Assembly: GCA_002314775.1 (NCBI GenBank)
Contig: DCHE01000038.1
Coordinates: forward strand, 57,055-62,554
Length of the DNA stretch: 5,500 nucleotides
DNA from: Lachnospiraceae bacterium UBA1760
GTDB taxonomy: Bacteria; Bacillota; Clostridia; Lachnospirales; Lachnospiraceae
Direction of reading: 5' to 3'
In this document: one piece after another, positions 1 to 5,500 of the stretch
Layout of the letters: each line of letters begins with the position of its first letter
Numbering within the stretch: the first letter of the stretch is position 1
Position numbers and translations under genes: made by a program
Notes under the pieces: model-generated
Seen by the model: only the letters and a program-made list of their open reading frames with translations
The model's database searches: none
Told to the model about the DNA's origin: nothing

Positions 1-597
1 AGACTTGGAAGAAGCTTTTATTCTCCTATGGAAAAGGGCATTTATATGACCTATCTCTTTAGAACCCTAGATGGTATTGAGTCGCCAATGCTTGTGACTA
101 TGGCAGCTGCAGTTGCAGTATCAAGAGCGATAGAAGAGCTCACGGATGTTAAAACCGGGATAAAATGGGTCAATGATATTTTTATCGGTGATAAAAAGGT
201 TTGTGGAATACTGACAGAGGCCTCATCAAATCTCGAAACAGGCAGAATAGAAAACGTTGTTGTTGGTATAGGTATCAATATCAAGGAACAGGATTTTCCA
301 GAGGATATTAAAGGGATTGCCGGAACTCTCGGAAAGAATTCCCTTAACAGAAATGAACTAATAGCCCATGTTATAAACTGGCTTACAATATTTTATGACA
401 AGATGGATAGCGAGCTCTTTATGAATGATTATATCGACAGATGCTTTGTGGTGGGAAAGAAAGCAAGGTTTGATATAGGAAAGGATAAGGAGACAGGTAC
501 AATCTGCGGAATAAATAAGGATGGAAGTCTTAGTATCAGCTGTGAGGATGGAAGATGTCATAACGTTTTTACAGGAGAGATAATTCTTGACTCATAA
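1..597 (+). CDS. birA: Biotin protein ligase (biotin--[acetyl-CoA-carboxylase] ligase), 5'-truncated by window edge
   Basis: This enzyme activates biotin with ATP to biotinyl-5'-AMP and transfers it to a lysine on biotin carboxyl carrier domains in the cytoplasm. The frame is open from base 1 and gives 198 codons before TAA at 595-597. The ATG at 28 is an internal Met, because the codons before it already read RLGRSFYSP, the end of the family's GRGRxGRxWxSP biotin/adenylate loop. Next come GIYMT (family GLYxS), KWVNDI at fragment codons 55-60 (family KWPNDV, catalytic Lys), KVCGILTE, and the VVVGIGINI strand. The last 50 or so codons (VGKKARFD...GINKDGSLSI...FTGEIILDS) match the small SH3-like C-terminal domain. 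The N-terminus lies outside the window, so I cannot tell whether it carries the DNA-binding helix-turn-helix of the bifunctional repressor type. No U-rich terminator follows; the next transcription unit starts about 95 bp downstream. Confidence 0.93.
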   Translation, partial: RLGRSFYSPMEKGIYMTYLFRTLDGIESPMLVTMAAAVAVSRAIEELTDVKTGIKWVNDIFIGDKKVCGILTEASSNLETGRIENVVVGIGINIKEQDFPEDIKGIAGTLGKNSLNRNELIAHVINWLTIFYDKMDSELFMNDYIDRCFVVGKKARFDIGKDKETGTICGINKDGSLSISCEDGRCHNVFTGEIILDS

Positions 598-657
598 TTA
601 GGAATATTACTCAAAATAATAAGATAATAATAATTGTTTATTATGAGAAAAAAAGTG

Positions 658-686
658 TTGACATTTATAATTCACTTTGGTATTAT
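658..686 (+). promoter_or_regulatory. Sigma-A-type promoter of the tRNA-Gly pair
   Basis: The -35 box TTGACA (658-663) is a perfect consensus, the spacer is exactly 17 bp, and the -10 box TATTAT (681-686) has one mismatch. Transcription should start near 692-694, leaving a leader of about 58 nt to be trimmed from the first tRNA. The 45 bp upstream (about 612-656) are almost entirely A/T with A-runs, resembling an UP element as expected for a stable-RNA promoter. The UP role is inferred. Confidence 0.85.
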
Positions 687-751
687 AAACAAGTCGCGAG
701 GAGAGCGGTAAGCTTTCTATGAATAAGTTTTTTATGAAGAAGTGACATAAT

Positions 752-823
<72 letters not shown>

Positions 824-841
824 CTTAATATCTAATAAAGG

Positions 842-862
842 TATTATATATTATATATTATA
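842..862. repeat. Three perfect tandem copies of the heptamer TATTATA in the tRNA spacer
   Basis: The copies lie at 842-848, 849-855 and 856-862 inside the 71-bp, strongly A/T-rich spacer between the tRNA genes. The unit resembles a -10 box, but no convincing -35 box sits at the right distance upstream, because that stretch is the GC-rich 3' half of the first tRNA. It is most likely unstructured, easily processed linker between the two tRNAs; replication slippage would explain the repetition. Confidence 0.8.
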
Positions 863-894
863 TTTCACATATATTTCATATAGTAGTTTAATTT

Positions 895-966
<72 letters not shown>

Positions 967-975
967 CTTTTTTTT

Positions 976-1007
976 CCAGGTTTTTCATGCCTGGTTTTTT
1001 TATTTTT
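976..1007 (+). terminator. Intrinsic terminator of the tRNA-Gly operon
   Basis: The stem CCAGG (976-980)/CCTGG (990-994) encloses a 9-nt loop and is followed by seven T residues (995-1001), an A, and five more T (1003-1007). Another run of eight T (968-975) precedes the stem. The stem is short but GC-rich and the U-tract is strong. It ends the tRNA unit before the promoter of the next gene. Confidence 0.85.
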
Positions 1008-1031
1008 AAAACATTATTAATAATTTAATAG

Positions 1032-1060
1032 TTTACATTCAAAAATAAAAGCCTTATAAT
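1032..1060 (+). promoter_or_regulatory. Sigma-A-type promoter of the LTA-synthase-like gene
   Basis: The -35 box is TTTACA (1032-1037), one mismatch from consensus, the spacer is 17 bp, and the -10 box is a perfect TATAAT (1055-1060). The predicted start near 1067 gives an untranslated leader of about 38 nt. It lies between the tRNA terminator and the ATG at 1105, so the gene is probably its own transcription unit. Confidence 0.8.
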
Positions 1061-1104
1061 TTCTTAGATGCATTATAGGTATTAATTATAATTGGGTATT
1101 TTAT

Positions 1105-3207
1105 ATGAAGGAAAAGAAAGAAGCAGCTAATGGTAAGCTGGCTAAATTCAATGCTAAGGTTGAATGGTTTAATTCTCTCAGTCTGAGATACTGGATACTG
1201 ATGTGCTTGGGAATTTCAGTGGTGCTTCAGATTGTACTTGAGATATTAGGAAGAAGATCTATTACTGCAGCATTTGTATTTATGGCCAAGGCACCTTTAG
1301 TCTATTTGTATAATATTATAATTTTATTTTTTACTTTAACACTATCGATAGTATTACGAAAAAGAGTATTTGGCTTGCTTTTCATACTGATGGCATGGTT
1401 GGTCTGTGGATTTGTTAATTTCACAGTTCTGGGATACCGAATTACACCGTTTTCAGCAATCGATTTTTTGATGGCAACAGATGTAATAAGTATGCTGGAT
1501 GTATATTACAGTCCTTTTCAGCAGGTTCTTTTATTTGCAGGAATAATTGTCGGAATTATCCTGGTTGTTTTTATTTACATAAAATCACCTAAGGTAAAGG
1601 GAAAGGTGCGATATGGAAGAAATGTTGCCTTTTGCCTTGTACTTTTTGTGGCGGTTTATACATTAAGTGTTCTTGAGATAAAGTATTCTCTGATTTCAGA
1701 TGATTTCTCTAATCTTGGAACTGCTTACAAGGACTACGGATTCGCATATTGCTTTAGTAACAGTGTATTGGACGTAGGAATGAGCTATCCGGATGGCTAT
1801 GATATTTCGGCTATTGATAGTCAGGTTGCGCTTATGCAAAGAGAGGAAAAAGAGACTGCGGCAGAAAAAAAAGAGGAGATAAGGGCCAACATCATCATTA
1901 TACAGATGGAATCCTTTATTGACATTTCCAGAGTGAGTGGAATTAACTGCGACAAGGATCCAGTCCCTAATTTTAATAAGTTCATGGAGGAGTATCCGTC
2001 AGGATACCTGACAGTACCGTCAATTGGAGCAGGAACAGCTAATACTGAGTTTGAGGTAATCACAGGTATGAAATCCAGCCTTTTCGGAGCAGGAGAGTAT
2101 CCATACAAGACAGTTCTTGCGTCAAATGCTACTGAGAGTATGGCACAGATATTGACTCAGGATGGTTATGGAGCTGAGGCTATCCATAATAATAAGTCAG
2201 TGTTCTACTCAAGAAATAAGGTGTATGCAAACCTTGGGTTCAAATCATTTACTTCACTTGAATATATGTATGGAGTAGAAAAAACAAGTGCAGGCTGGGC
2301 GAAGGACAATGTTCTTGTGACAGAGATAAACCGCTGCTTGGATTCAACAGGATCAAGAGATTTGGTATTTACGATTTCGGTTCAGGGACATGGAAGATAT
2401 CCAACTGAATCAATTAATACCGAGGAGCATGTTAAGGTTACTAGAGATGATGGTGATATCGCAAAGCAGAATCAGTTTGGCTATTACGTTAACCAGACCT
2501 ATGAGATGGACGAGATGCTTTGTGAGCTTAAGAAGAGCCTTGACGAAAGAGGAGAAAAATACGTTCTCTTCATTTACGGGGATCATATTCCTAGCCTCGA
2601 GTTTGAGGAGGGACAGATTACCGAGGGAACAGACTTCCAAACTGAGTATGTAATGGTCAATAATCTTGGACTTAAGATAGAGGATCAGGATTTATATTCC
2701 TATGAGGTTTCAGATTATATCCTGTCTGCGTTAAACCTTCCTAAGGGTTATATGCAGTGGCTTCATTCAAAGTACTATAATAAGGAAAAGGAAGAGGCAA
2801 AGGAGAGAGAGGCAAGTGGAGAGGAAGCTGCTGAGACGGAATCAGAGTATGCCAAGCTTGCAGAATTGTTCCAGTATGACCTGTTGTACGGTGAAGGCTA
2901 CGCCAGAAGATTTGAGGGAAAGGAACCATATCAAGCTGCTGATATGAAGATGGGAATTCTGAAAATTGAAATTGATGGCGTCAAGTTTGTGGATGGAGAG
3001 ATTATTGTCCAGGGAAGTAATTTCAACGAGTTTTCTCAGGTTATTATAAATGACAAGCGTCTAGAGACCGAATACATTGATGCGTATAACCTTAAGGTCA
3101 TCTCGGCCAATGTGAAGAAGGAGCTTAAGGAAGGCGATAAGGTTTGTGTTGGTCAGATAGATAAGGAAAAACACGAGTTATCAAGAACAAGAGAGATTGA
3201 GTATTAA
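1105..3207 (+). CDS. LTA synthase-family membrane sulfatase-fold phosphoglycerol transferase
   Basis: This is a membrane-anchored enzyme predicted to move glycerol-phosphate from phosphatidylglycerol onto a growing polymer or glycan on the outer membrane face. An N-terminal cytosolic stretch of about 27 residues is followed by five predicted TM segments (about 28-48, 63-84, 88-110, 138-159, 172-190), a linker, and the extracellular sulfatase-type domain (about 261-550). Active-site motifs of the LtaS family are present: IIIIQMES with metal-ligand E269, GAGTANTEFE with catalytic nucleophile T311, HNN...FYSRNKVYANLGF (361-379), QGHG with H429, and YGDHIPSL with D493-H494. After about 555 comes a Lys/Glu-rich segment (559-585), a conserved-looking YDLLYGEGYA (591-600), and a beta-rich C-terminal domain (about 615-700) resembling an IPT/TIG-like fold. 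At 700 aa it is longer than LtaS of about 650. The start at 1105 is supported by the promoter, but the ribosome site is weak (GGG at 1094-1096). True LtaS cannot be told from primase or other transferases by sequence alone. Confidence 0.88.
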   Translation: MKEKKEAANGKLAKFNAKVEWFNSLSLRYWILMCLGISVVLQIVLEILGRRSITAAFVFMAKAPLVYLYNIIILFFTLTLSIVLRKRVFGLLFILMAWLVCGFVNFTVLGYRITPFSAIDFLMATDVISMLDVYYSPFQQVLLFAGIIVGIILVVFIYIKSPKVKGKVRYGRNVAFCLVLFVAVYTLSVLEIKYSLISDDFSNLGTAYKDYGFAYCFSNSVLDVGMSYPDGYDISAIDSQVALMQREEKETAAEKKEEIRANIIIIQMESFIDISRVSGINCDKDPVPNFNKFMEEYPSGYLTVPSIGAGTANTEFEVITGMKSSLFGAGEYPYKTVLASNATESMAQILTQDGYGAEAIHNNKSVFYSRNKVYANLGFKSFTSLEYMYGVEKTSAGWAKDNVLVTEINRCLDSTGSRDLVFTISVQGHGRYPTESINTEEHVKVTRDDGDIAKQNQFGYYVNQTYEMDEMLCELKKSLDERGEKYVLFIYGDHIPSLEFEEGQITEGTDFQTEYVMVNNLGLKIEDQDLYSYEVSDYILSALNLPKGYMQWLHSKYYNKEKEEAKEREASGEEAAETESEYAKLAELFQYDLLYGEGYARRFEGKEPYQAADMKMGILKIEIDGVKFVDGEIIVQGSNFNEFSQVIINDKRLETEYIDAYNLKVISANVKKELKEGDKVCVGQIDKEKHELSRTREIEY

Positions 3208-3237
3208 TTCACTTAAGCTTGAATTCTGATAAGTGAA
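3208..3237 (+). other. Stem-loop immediately after the LTA-synthase-like stop codon
   Basis: Perfect 8-bp arms TTCACTTA (3208-3215) and TAAGTGAA (3230-3237) flank a 14-nt loop that contains GAATTC. The first arm begins on the base after the TAA stop. On the + strand it is followed by A residues rather than a U-tract, so it is not a standard intrinsic terminator. It may protect or define the mRNA 3' end. Confidence 0.5.
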
Positions 3238-3256
3238 AAAATGCATAATAAATTAG

Positions 3257-3302
3257 TCAAAGATTGGAGTTTAATGTTATTGACATTAATTCCAATCTTT
3301 GA
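3257..3302. repeat. Long inverted repeat (about 20-bp stem) between the LTA-synthase-like gene and guaB
   Basis: Perfect 12-bp outer arms TCAAAGATTGGA (3257-3268) and TCCAATCTTTGA (3291-3302) are joined by a G-T pair (3269/3290), a single bulged T (3270), and a perfect 7-bp inner stem TTAATGT (3271-3277)/ACATTAA (3283-3289) with loop TATTG. No U-tract follows on either strand, so a plain intrinsic terminator is doubtful. The sequence TTGACA (3280-3285), the best -35 candidate for guaB, lies in the loop and inner arm. It could be an operator, a transcript-end structure for the upstream gene, or a small dispersed palindrome. Confidence 0.75.
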
Positions 3303-3308
3303 TAACAT
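3280..3308 (+). promoter_or_regulatory. Candidate guaB promoter nested in the inverted repeat
   Basis: TTGACA (3280-3285) is a perfect -35 box. A 17-bp spacer leads to TAACAT (3303-3308), which keeps the important first two and last two bases of TATAAT. Transcription would begin near 3315 and leave an untranslated leader of about 68 nt. A weaker alternative is TTGATA (3299-3304) with TATGAT (3320-3325), but its spacer is only 15 bp. No purine-riboswitch core is recognisable in the leader. Confidence 0.5.
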
Positions 3309-3323
3309 ATAGCAATATTTATG

Positions 3324-3352
3324 ATATTCCTATCAAATAATGGGATATTTTT
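3324..3352 (+). other. Weak leader hairpin with short U-run upstream of guaB
   Basis: ATATTCC (3324-3330) can pair with GGGATAT (3342-3348) through seven pairs including one G-U, with an 11-nt loop, and a five-T run (3348-3352) overlaps the end of the stem. The geometry recalls a weak attenuator, or a terminator for read-through from upstream. The stem is A/U-rich and the T-run is short, so this is tentative. Confidence 0.3.
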
Positions 3353-3382
3353 CAAAAAATAAAAAAGAAAGTGAGAGAAAAA

Positions 3383-4834
3383 ATGAGCAAGATTATTGGC
3401 GAAGGCATTACTTTTGATGACGTACTTCTTGTACCAGGTTATTCAGAGGTTATTCCTAATCAGGTTGACGTTTCAACACAGCTTACAAAAAACATTAGAC
3501 TTCAGATTCCTCTTATGAGTGCAGGTATGGATACTGTTACCGAGCACCGTATGGCTATTGCTATGGCTAGACAGGGTGGAATAGGTGTTATTCATAAGAA
3601 TATGAGTATTCAGGCACAGGCAGAAGAAGTTGATATGGTTAAGCGTTCTGAGAATGGTGTAATTACAGATCCATTTTCACTTTCTGCAGAGCATACACTT
3701 GCAGACGCTGATGATCTTATGGCTAAATTTAGAATATCAGGTGTTCCTATCACTGAGAATGGTAAGCTTGTAGGTATTATCACAAACCGTGACCTTAAGT
3801 TTGAGACAGACTATACAAAGCTTATTAAGGACTGTATGACCTCTGAGGGTCTTGTTACAGCAAGAGAGGGAATTACACTTGAGGAGGCTAAGAGCATTCT
3901 CGGTGCAGCTCGTAAGGAGAAGCTTCCAATTGTAGATGGCGAGGGTAACTTAAAGGGACTCATCACAATCAAGGATATTGAGAAGACAATTAAGTATCCA
4001 AACTCAGCTAAGGACTCAAAGGGCAGACTTTTATGTGCAGCAGCAGTAGGTGTTACAGCAGATATCACAGACAGAGTTGATGAGCTTGTTAAGTCACATG
4101 TAGATGCAATCGTTATTGATACAGCTCATGGACATTCAGCAAACGTTCTTAAGTGCTTCAAGATGATTAAAGAGAAGTATCCAGACTTAAATGTTATCGC
4201 AGGTAACGTTGCAACAAGAGCTGGTGCTGAAGATATGATTAAGATGGGTGTAGATGCCGTTAAGATTGGTATCGGACCTGGATCTATCTGTACAACACGT
4301 GTCGTTGCTGGTATCGGTGTTCCACAGATTACAGCAATTATGCAGGCATATGATGTTGCAAGAGAGTACGGAATTCCAGTTATCGCTGATGGTGGTATCA
4401 AGTACTCAGGAGATATTACAAAGGCTCTTGCAGCTGGTGCCAATGTATGTATGATGGGTAGCTTATTCGCAGGAACAGACGAGGCTCCAGGTGAGTTCGA
4501 GCTCTTCCAGGGAAGAAAGTACAAGGTATACAGAGGAATGGGTTCTCTTGCTGCTATGGAGTGTGGTAGTAAGGATCGTTATTTCCAGGCTGGTGCTAAG
4601 AAGCTTGTTCCAGAAGGTGTTGAAGGACGAGTTGCTTACAAGGGTTCTGTAGAGGATACAGTATTCCAGCTTATTGGTGGTCTTAGATCAGGTATGGGTT
4701 ACTGCGGAGCACCAACAATCGTTGATTTACATAATAAGGCTGAGTTTATTAAGATTTCTGCAGCTTCACTTAGAGAGAGTCATCCACATGACATTCAGAT
4801 TACTAAGGAAGCTCCAAACTACAGCGTTGAGTAA
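3383..4834 (+). CDS. guaB: Inosine-5'-monophosphate dehydrogenase
   Basis: GuaB oxidises IMP to XMP with NAD+, the committed step of GMP synthesis, as a cytosolic tetramer/octamer. I prefer the ATG at 3383 (483 aa, starting MSKIIGEGITFDDVLLVPGY, the usual family start). A GTG four codons upstream (3371) is in frame but has no ribosome site before it, and instead forms part of GTGAGAG (3371-3377), a modest Shine-Dalgarno 5 nt before the ATG. The TIM barrel is interrupted by two CBS domains (about 93-205; VPITENGKLVGIITNRDL and LPIVDGEGNLKGLITIKDI). Catalytic features, counted from that ATG, are IDTAHGHS (245-252), GPGSICTT with nucleophile C303, ADGGIKYSGD (335-344) for the IMP phosphate, MGS (358-360), and the mobile flap with the R399-Y400 dyad and VPEGVEGRV. 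Length and motifs are complete. Leu, Val and Ile codons favour CTT, GTT and ATT, suggesting good expression. Confidence 0.98.
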   Translation: MSKIIGEGITFDDVLLVPGYSEVIPNQVDVSTQLTKNIRLQIPLMSAGMDTVTEHRMAIAMARQGGIGVIHKNMSIQAQAEEVDMVKRSENGVITDPFSLSAEHTLADADDLMAKFRISGVPITENGKLVGIITNRDLKFETDYTKLIKDCMTSEGLVTAREGITLEEAKSILGAARKEKLPIVDGEGNLKGLITIKDIEKTIKYPNSAKDSKGRLLCAAAVGVTADITDRVDELVKSHVDAIVIDTAHGHSANVLKCFKMIKEKYPDLNVIAGNVATRAGAEDMIKMGVDAVKIGIGPGSICTTRVVAGIGVPQITAIMQAYDVAREYGIPVIADGGIKYSGDITKALAAGANVCMMGSLFAGTDEAPGEFELFQGRKYKVYRGMGSLAAMECGSKDRYFQAGAKKLVPEGVEGRVAYKGSVEDTVFQLIGGLRSGMGYCGAPTIVDLHNKAEFIKISAASLRESHPHDIQITKEAPNYSVE

Positions 4835-4835
4835 T

Positions 4836-4877
4836 CTGTTGATTTTTCTATAGATTTTTTCTATTGAGTTTCAACAG
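4836..4877 (+). other. Stem-loop just downstream of guaB
   Basis: Perfect 7-bp arms CTGTTGA (4836-4842) and TCAACAG (4871-4877) enclose a 28-nt T-rich segment that can itself fold as ATAGA-TTTTT-TCTAT. The first arm starts two bases after the guaB stop. No U-tract follows directly, so it is more likely a 3'-end structure than a classical terminator. Confidence 0.4.
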
Positions 4878-4894
4878 TAATTAAAGATTTTTAT

Positions 4895-4925
4895 GGGCGG
4901 GCATTTTATATGTTCGCCCTATTTT
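4895..4925 (+). terminator. GC-rich hairpin with short U-run between guaB and typA
   Basis: GGGCGGGCA (4895-4903) pairs with TGTTCGCCC (4911-4919) through nine pairs, two of them G-U, around a 7-nt loop TTTTATA. It is followed by TATTTT (4920-4925). This is the most terminator-like structure after guaB, although the U-run is short and interrupted. The run ends directly against the typA ribosome site GAGGA (4926-4930), so the hairpin could instead attenuate or modulate typA expression. Confidence 0.55.
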
Positions 4926-4937
4926 GAGGAAAGAAAA

Positions 4938-5500
4938 ATGGTAAGAGAAGATATAAGAAACATAGCAATTATAGCACACGTTGATCATGGTAAAACAACT
5001 CTTGTTGACGAGCTTCTAAAGCAGAGCGGCGTATTCAGAGAGAACCAGGAAGTTGCAGAAAGAGTTATGGACTCAAATGACATTGAAAGAGAGAGAGGAA
5101 TCACAATTCTTTCTAAGAACACAGCTGTAACTTACGGAAGCACTAAGATAAATATTATTGATACCCCAGGTCATGCTGACTTTGGAGGAGAGGTAGAGCG
5201 TGTACTTAAGATGGTAAATGGAGTAATCCTTGTGGTTGATGCATTTGAGGGTGCTATGCCACAGACTAAGTTTGTACTTAAGAAGGCGCTTGAGCTTAAC
5301 CTTAGTGTAATTGTATGCGTAAATAAAATCGACCGTCCAGAGGCACGTCCTGAGGAGGTTGAGGAGGAAGTACTTGAACTTCTTCTCGAGCTTGATGCAA
5401 CAGATGAGCAGCTTGACTGTCCATTTATCTATGCTTCAGCTAAGGAAGGCTTTGCAAGCTACTCAGCAGACGAGCAGGGTACTGATATGAAGCCTCTCTT
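4938..5500 (+). CDS. typA: Translational GTPase TypA/BipA, 3'-truncated by window edge
   Basis: TypA/BipA is an EF-G-like GTPase that binds the ribosome and supports 50S assembly and growth under cold or other stress. The frame opens at ATG 4938 with a good ribosome site GAGGA (4926-4930) 7 nt upstream, and stays open to the window end (187 complete codons of a protein that is usually about 600-615 aa). Only the GTP-binding domain is present. All G motifs are visible: P-loop AHVDHGKT (13-20), switch I RERGITI with T56, DTPGH (75-79), NKID (129-132) and SAK (167-169). The N-terminal MVREDIRNIAIIAHVDHGKT and the KQSGVFRENQEV segment distinguish TypA from EF-G and LepA. No firm promoter of its own is seen in the 103-bp gap after guaB, so partial read-through from guaB is possible. 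Confidence 0.96.
   Translation, partial: MVREDIRNIAIIAHVDHGKTTLVDELLKQSGVFRENQEVAERVMDSNDIERERGITILSKNTAVTYGSTKINIIDTPGHADFGGEVERVLKMVNGVILVVDAFEGAMPQTKFVLKKALELNLSVIVCVNKIDRPEARPEEVEEEVLELLLELDATDEQLDCPFIYASAKEGFASYSADEQGTDMKPL

Noticed and set aside
28..597. ATG at 28 as the start of the biotin ligase
   Set aside because: The upstream codons in the same frame (from base 1) encode part of the conserved biotin-binding loop, so the real start lies before the window.
627..644. A/T-only hairpin ATAATAA-TTGT-TTATTAT as a birA terminator
   Set aside because: The stem has no G-C pair and no T-run follows; the stretch is better read as an A/T-rich UP-like region ahead of the tRNA promoter.
719..745. 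An 8-codon frame (MNKFFMKK) in the tRNA operon leader as a leader peptide
   Set aside because: The only purine-rich ribosome-site candidate (GAGGAG at 698-703) is about 15 nt away, and a translated leader makes little sense before tRNAs.
3241..3312. A 23-codon frame starting ATG at 3241 inside the palindrome region, with a hydrophobic C-terminal half
   Set aside because: There is only a very weak ribosome site, its sequence is dictated by the inverted repeat, and it overlaps the guaB promoter candidate; chance is the better explanation without conservation data.
3371..3382. GTG at 3371 as guaB start
   Set aside because: The preceding bases are A-rich without a Shine-Dalgarno, GTGAGAG itself looks like the ribosome site for ATG 3383, and family members begin at the MSKIIGEG position.
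3309..3382. Purine (guanine) riboswitch ahead of guaB
   Set aside because: The conserved junction and loop sequences of the purine aptamer are not present, and the leader is too short and A/T-rich.
4126..4524. A 132-codon minus-strand frame inside guaB
   Set aside because: It is a shadow of the clearly coding guaB frame, with no recognisable motifs or ribosome site; the other antisense frames in birA, the LTA-synthase-like gene and guaB were dismissed likewise.

Overview
The window looks like an ordinary chromosomal stretch of a low-GC, Gram-positive anaerobe, most likely a Lachnospiraceae (Butyrivibrio/Roseburia-like) member of the Clostridia. This rests on the AT-rich intergenic DNA, promoters close to the sigma-A consensus, the lipoteichoic-acid-synthase-type membrane enzyme, and the general character of the GuaB and TypA sequences. 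The taxon is an inference from reading; no database search was possible. All genes lie on the + strand.

Layout. (1) 1-597: the 3' two thirds of a biotin protein ligase gene (birA-like), cut by the window edge. (2) 598-1007: a stable-RNA unit with a near-consensus promoter (TTGACA-17 bp-TATTAT), two identical tRNA-Gly(GCC) genes separated by a very AT-rich spacer, and an intrinsic terminator. (3) 1032-3207: a near-perfect promoter (TTTACA-17-TATAAT) followed by a 700-codon gene for a five-TM, extracellular sulfatase-fold enzyme of the LTA synthase/phosphoglycerol transferase family, with an unusual C-terminal extension. (4) 3208-3382: an intergenic region rich in inverted repeats, including an imperfect palindrome of about 46 bp that overlaps the best guaB promoter candidate. 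(5) 3383-4834: complete guaB (IMP dehydrogenase). (6) 4835-4937: two more stem-loops. (7) 4938-5500: the start of typA/bipA, a ribosome-associated translational GTPase, running off the right edge.

How the genes relate. Apart from the two tRNAs, the genes appear to be separate transcription units with housekeeping roles: biotinylation of carboxylases, glycine decoding, envelope polymer synthesis, guanine nucleotide synthesis and ribosome function. I see no mobile element, CRISPR array, phage gene or defence system. The least explained parts are the inverted repeats around guaB and the C-terminal domain of the LTA-synthase-like protein. I do not see convincing evidence of a previously undescribed system.
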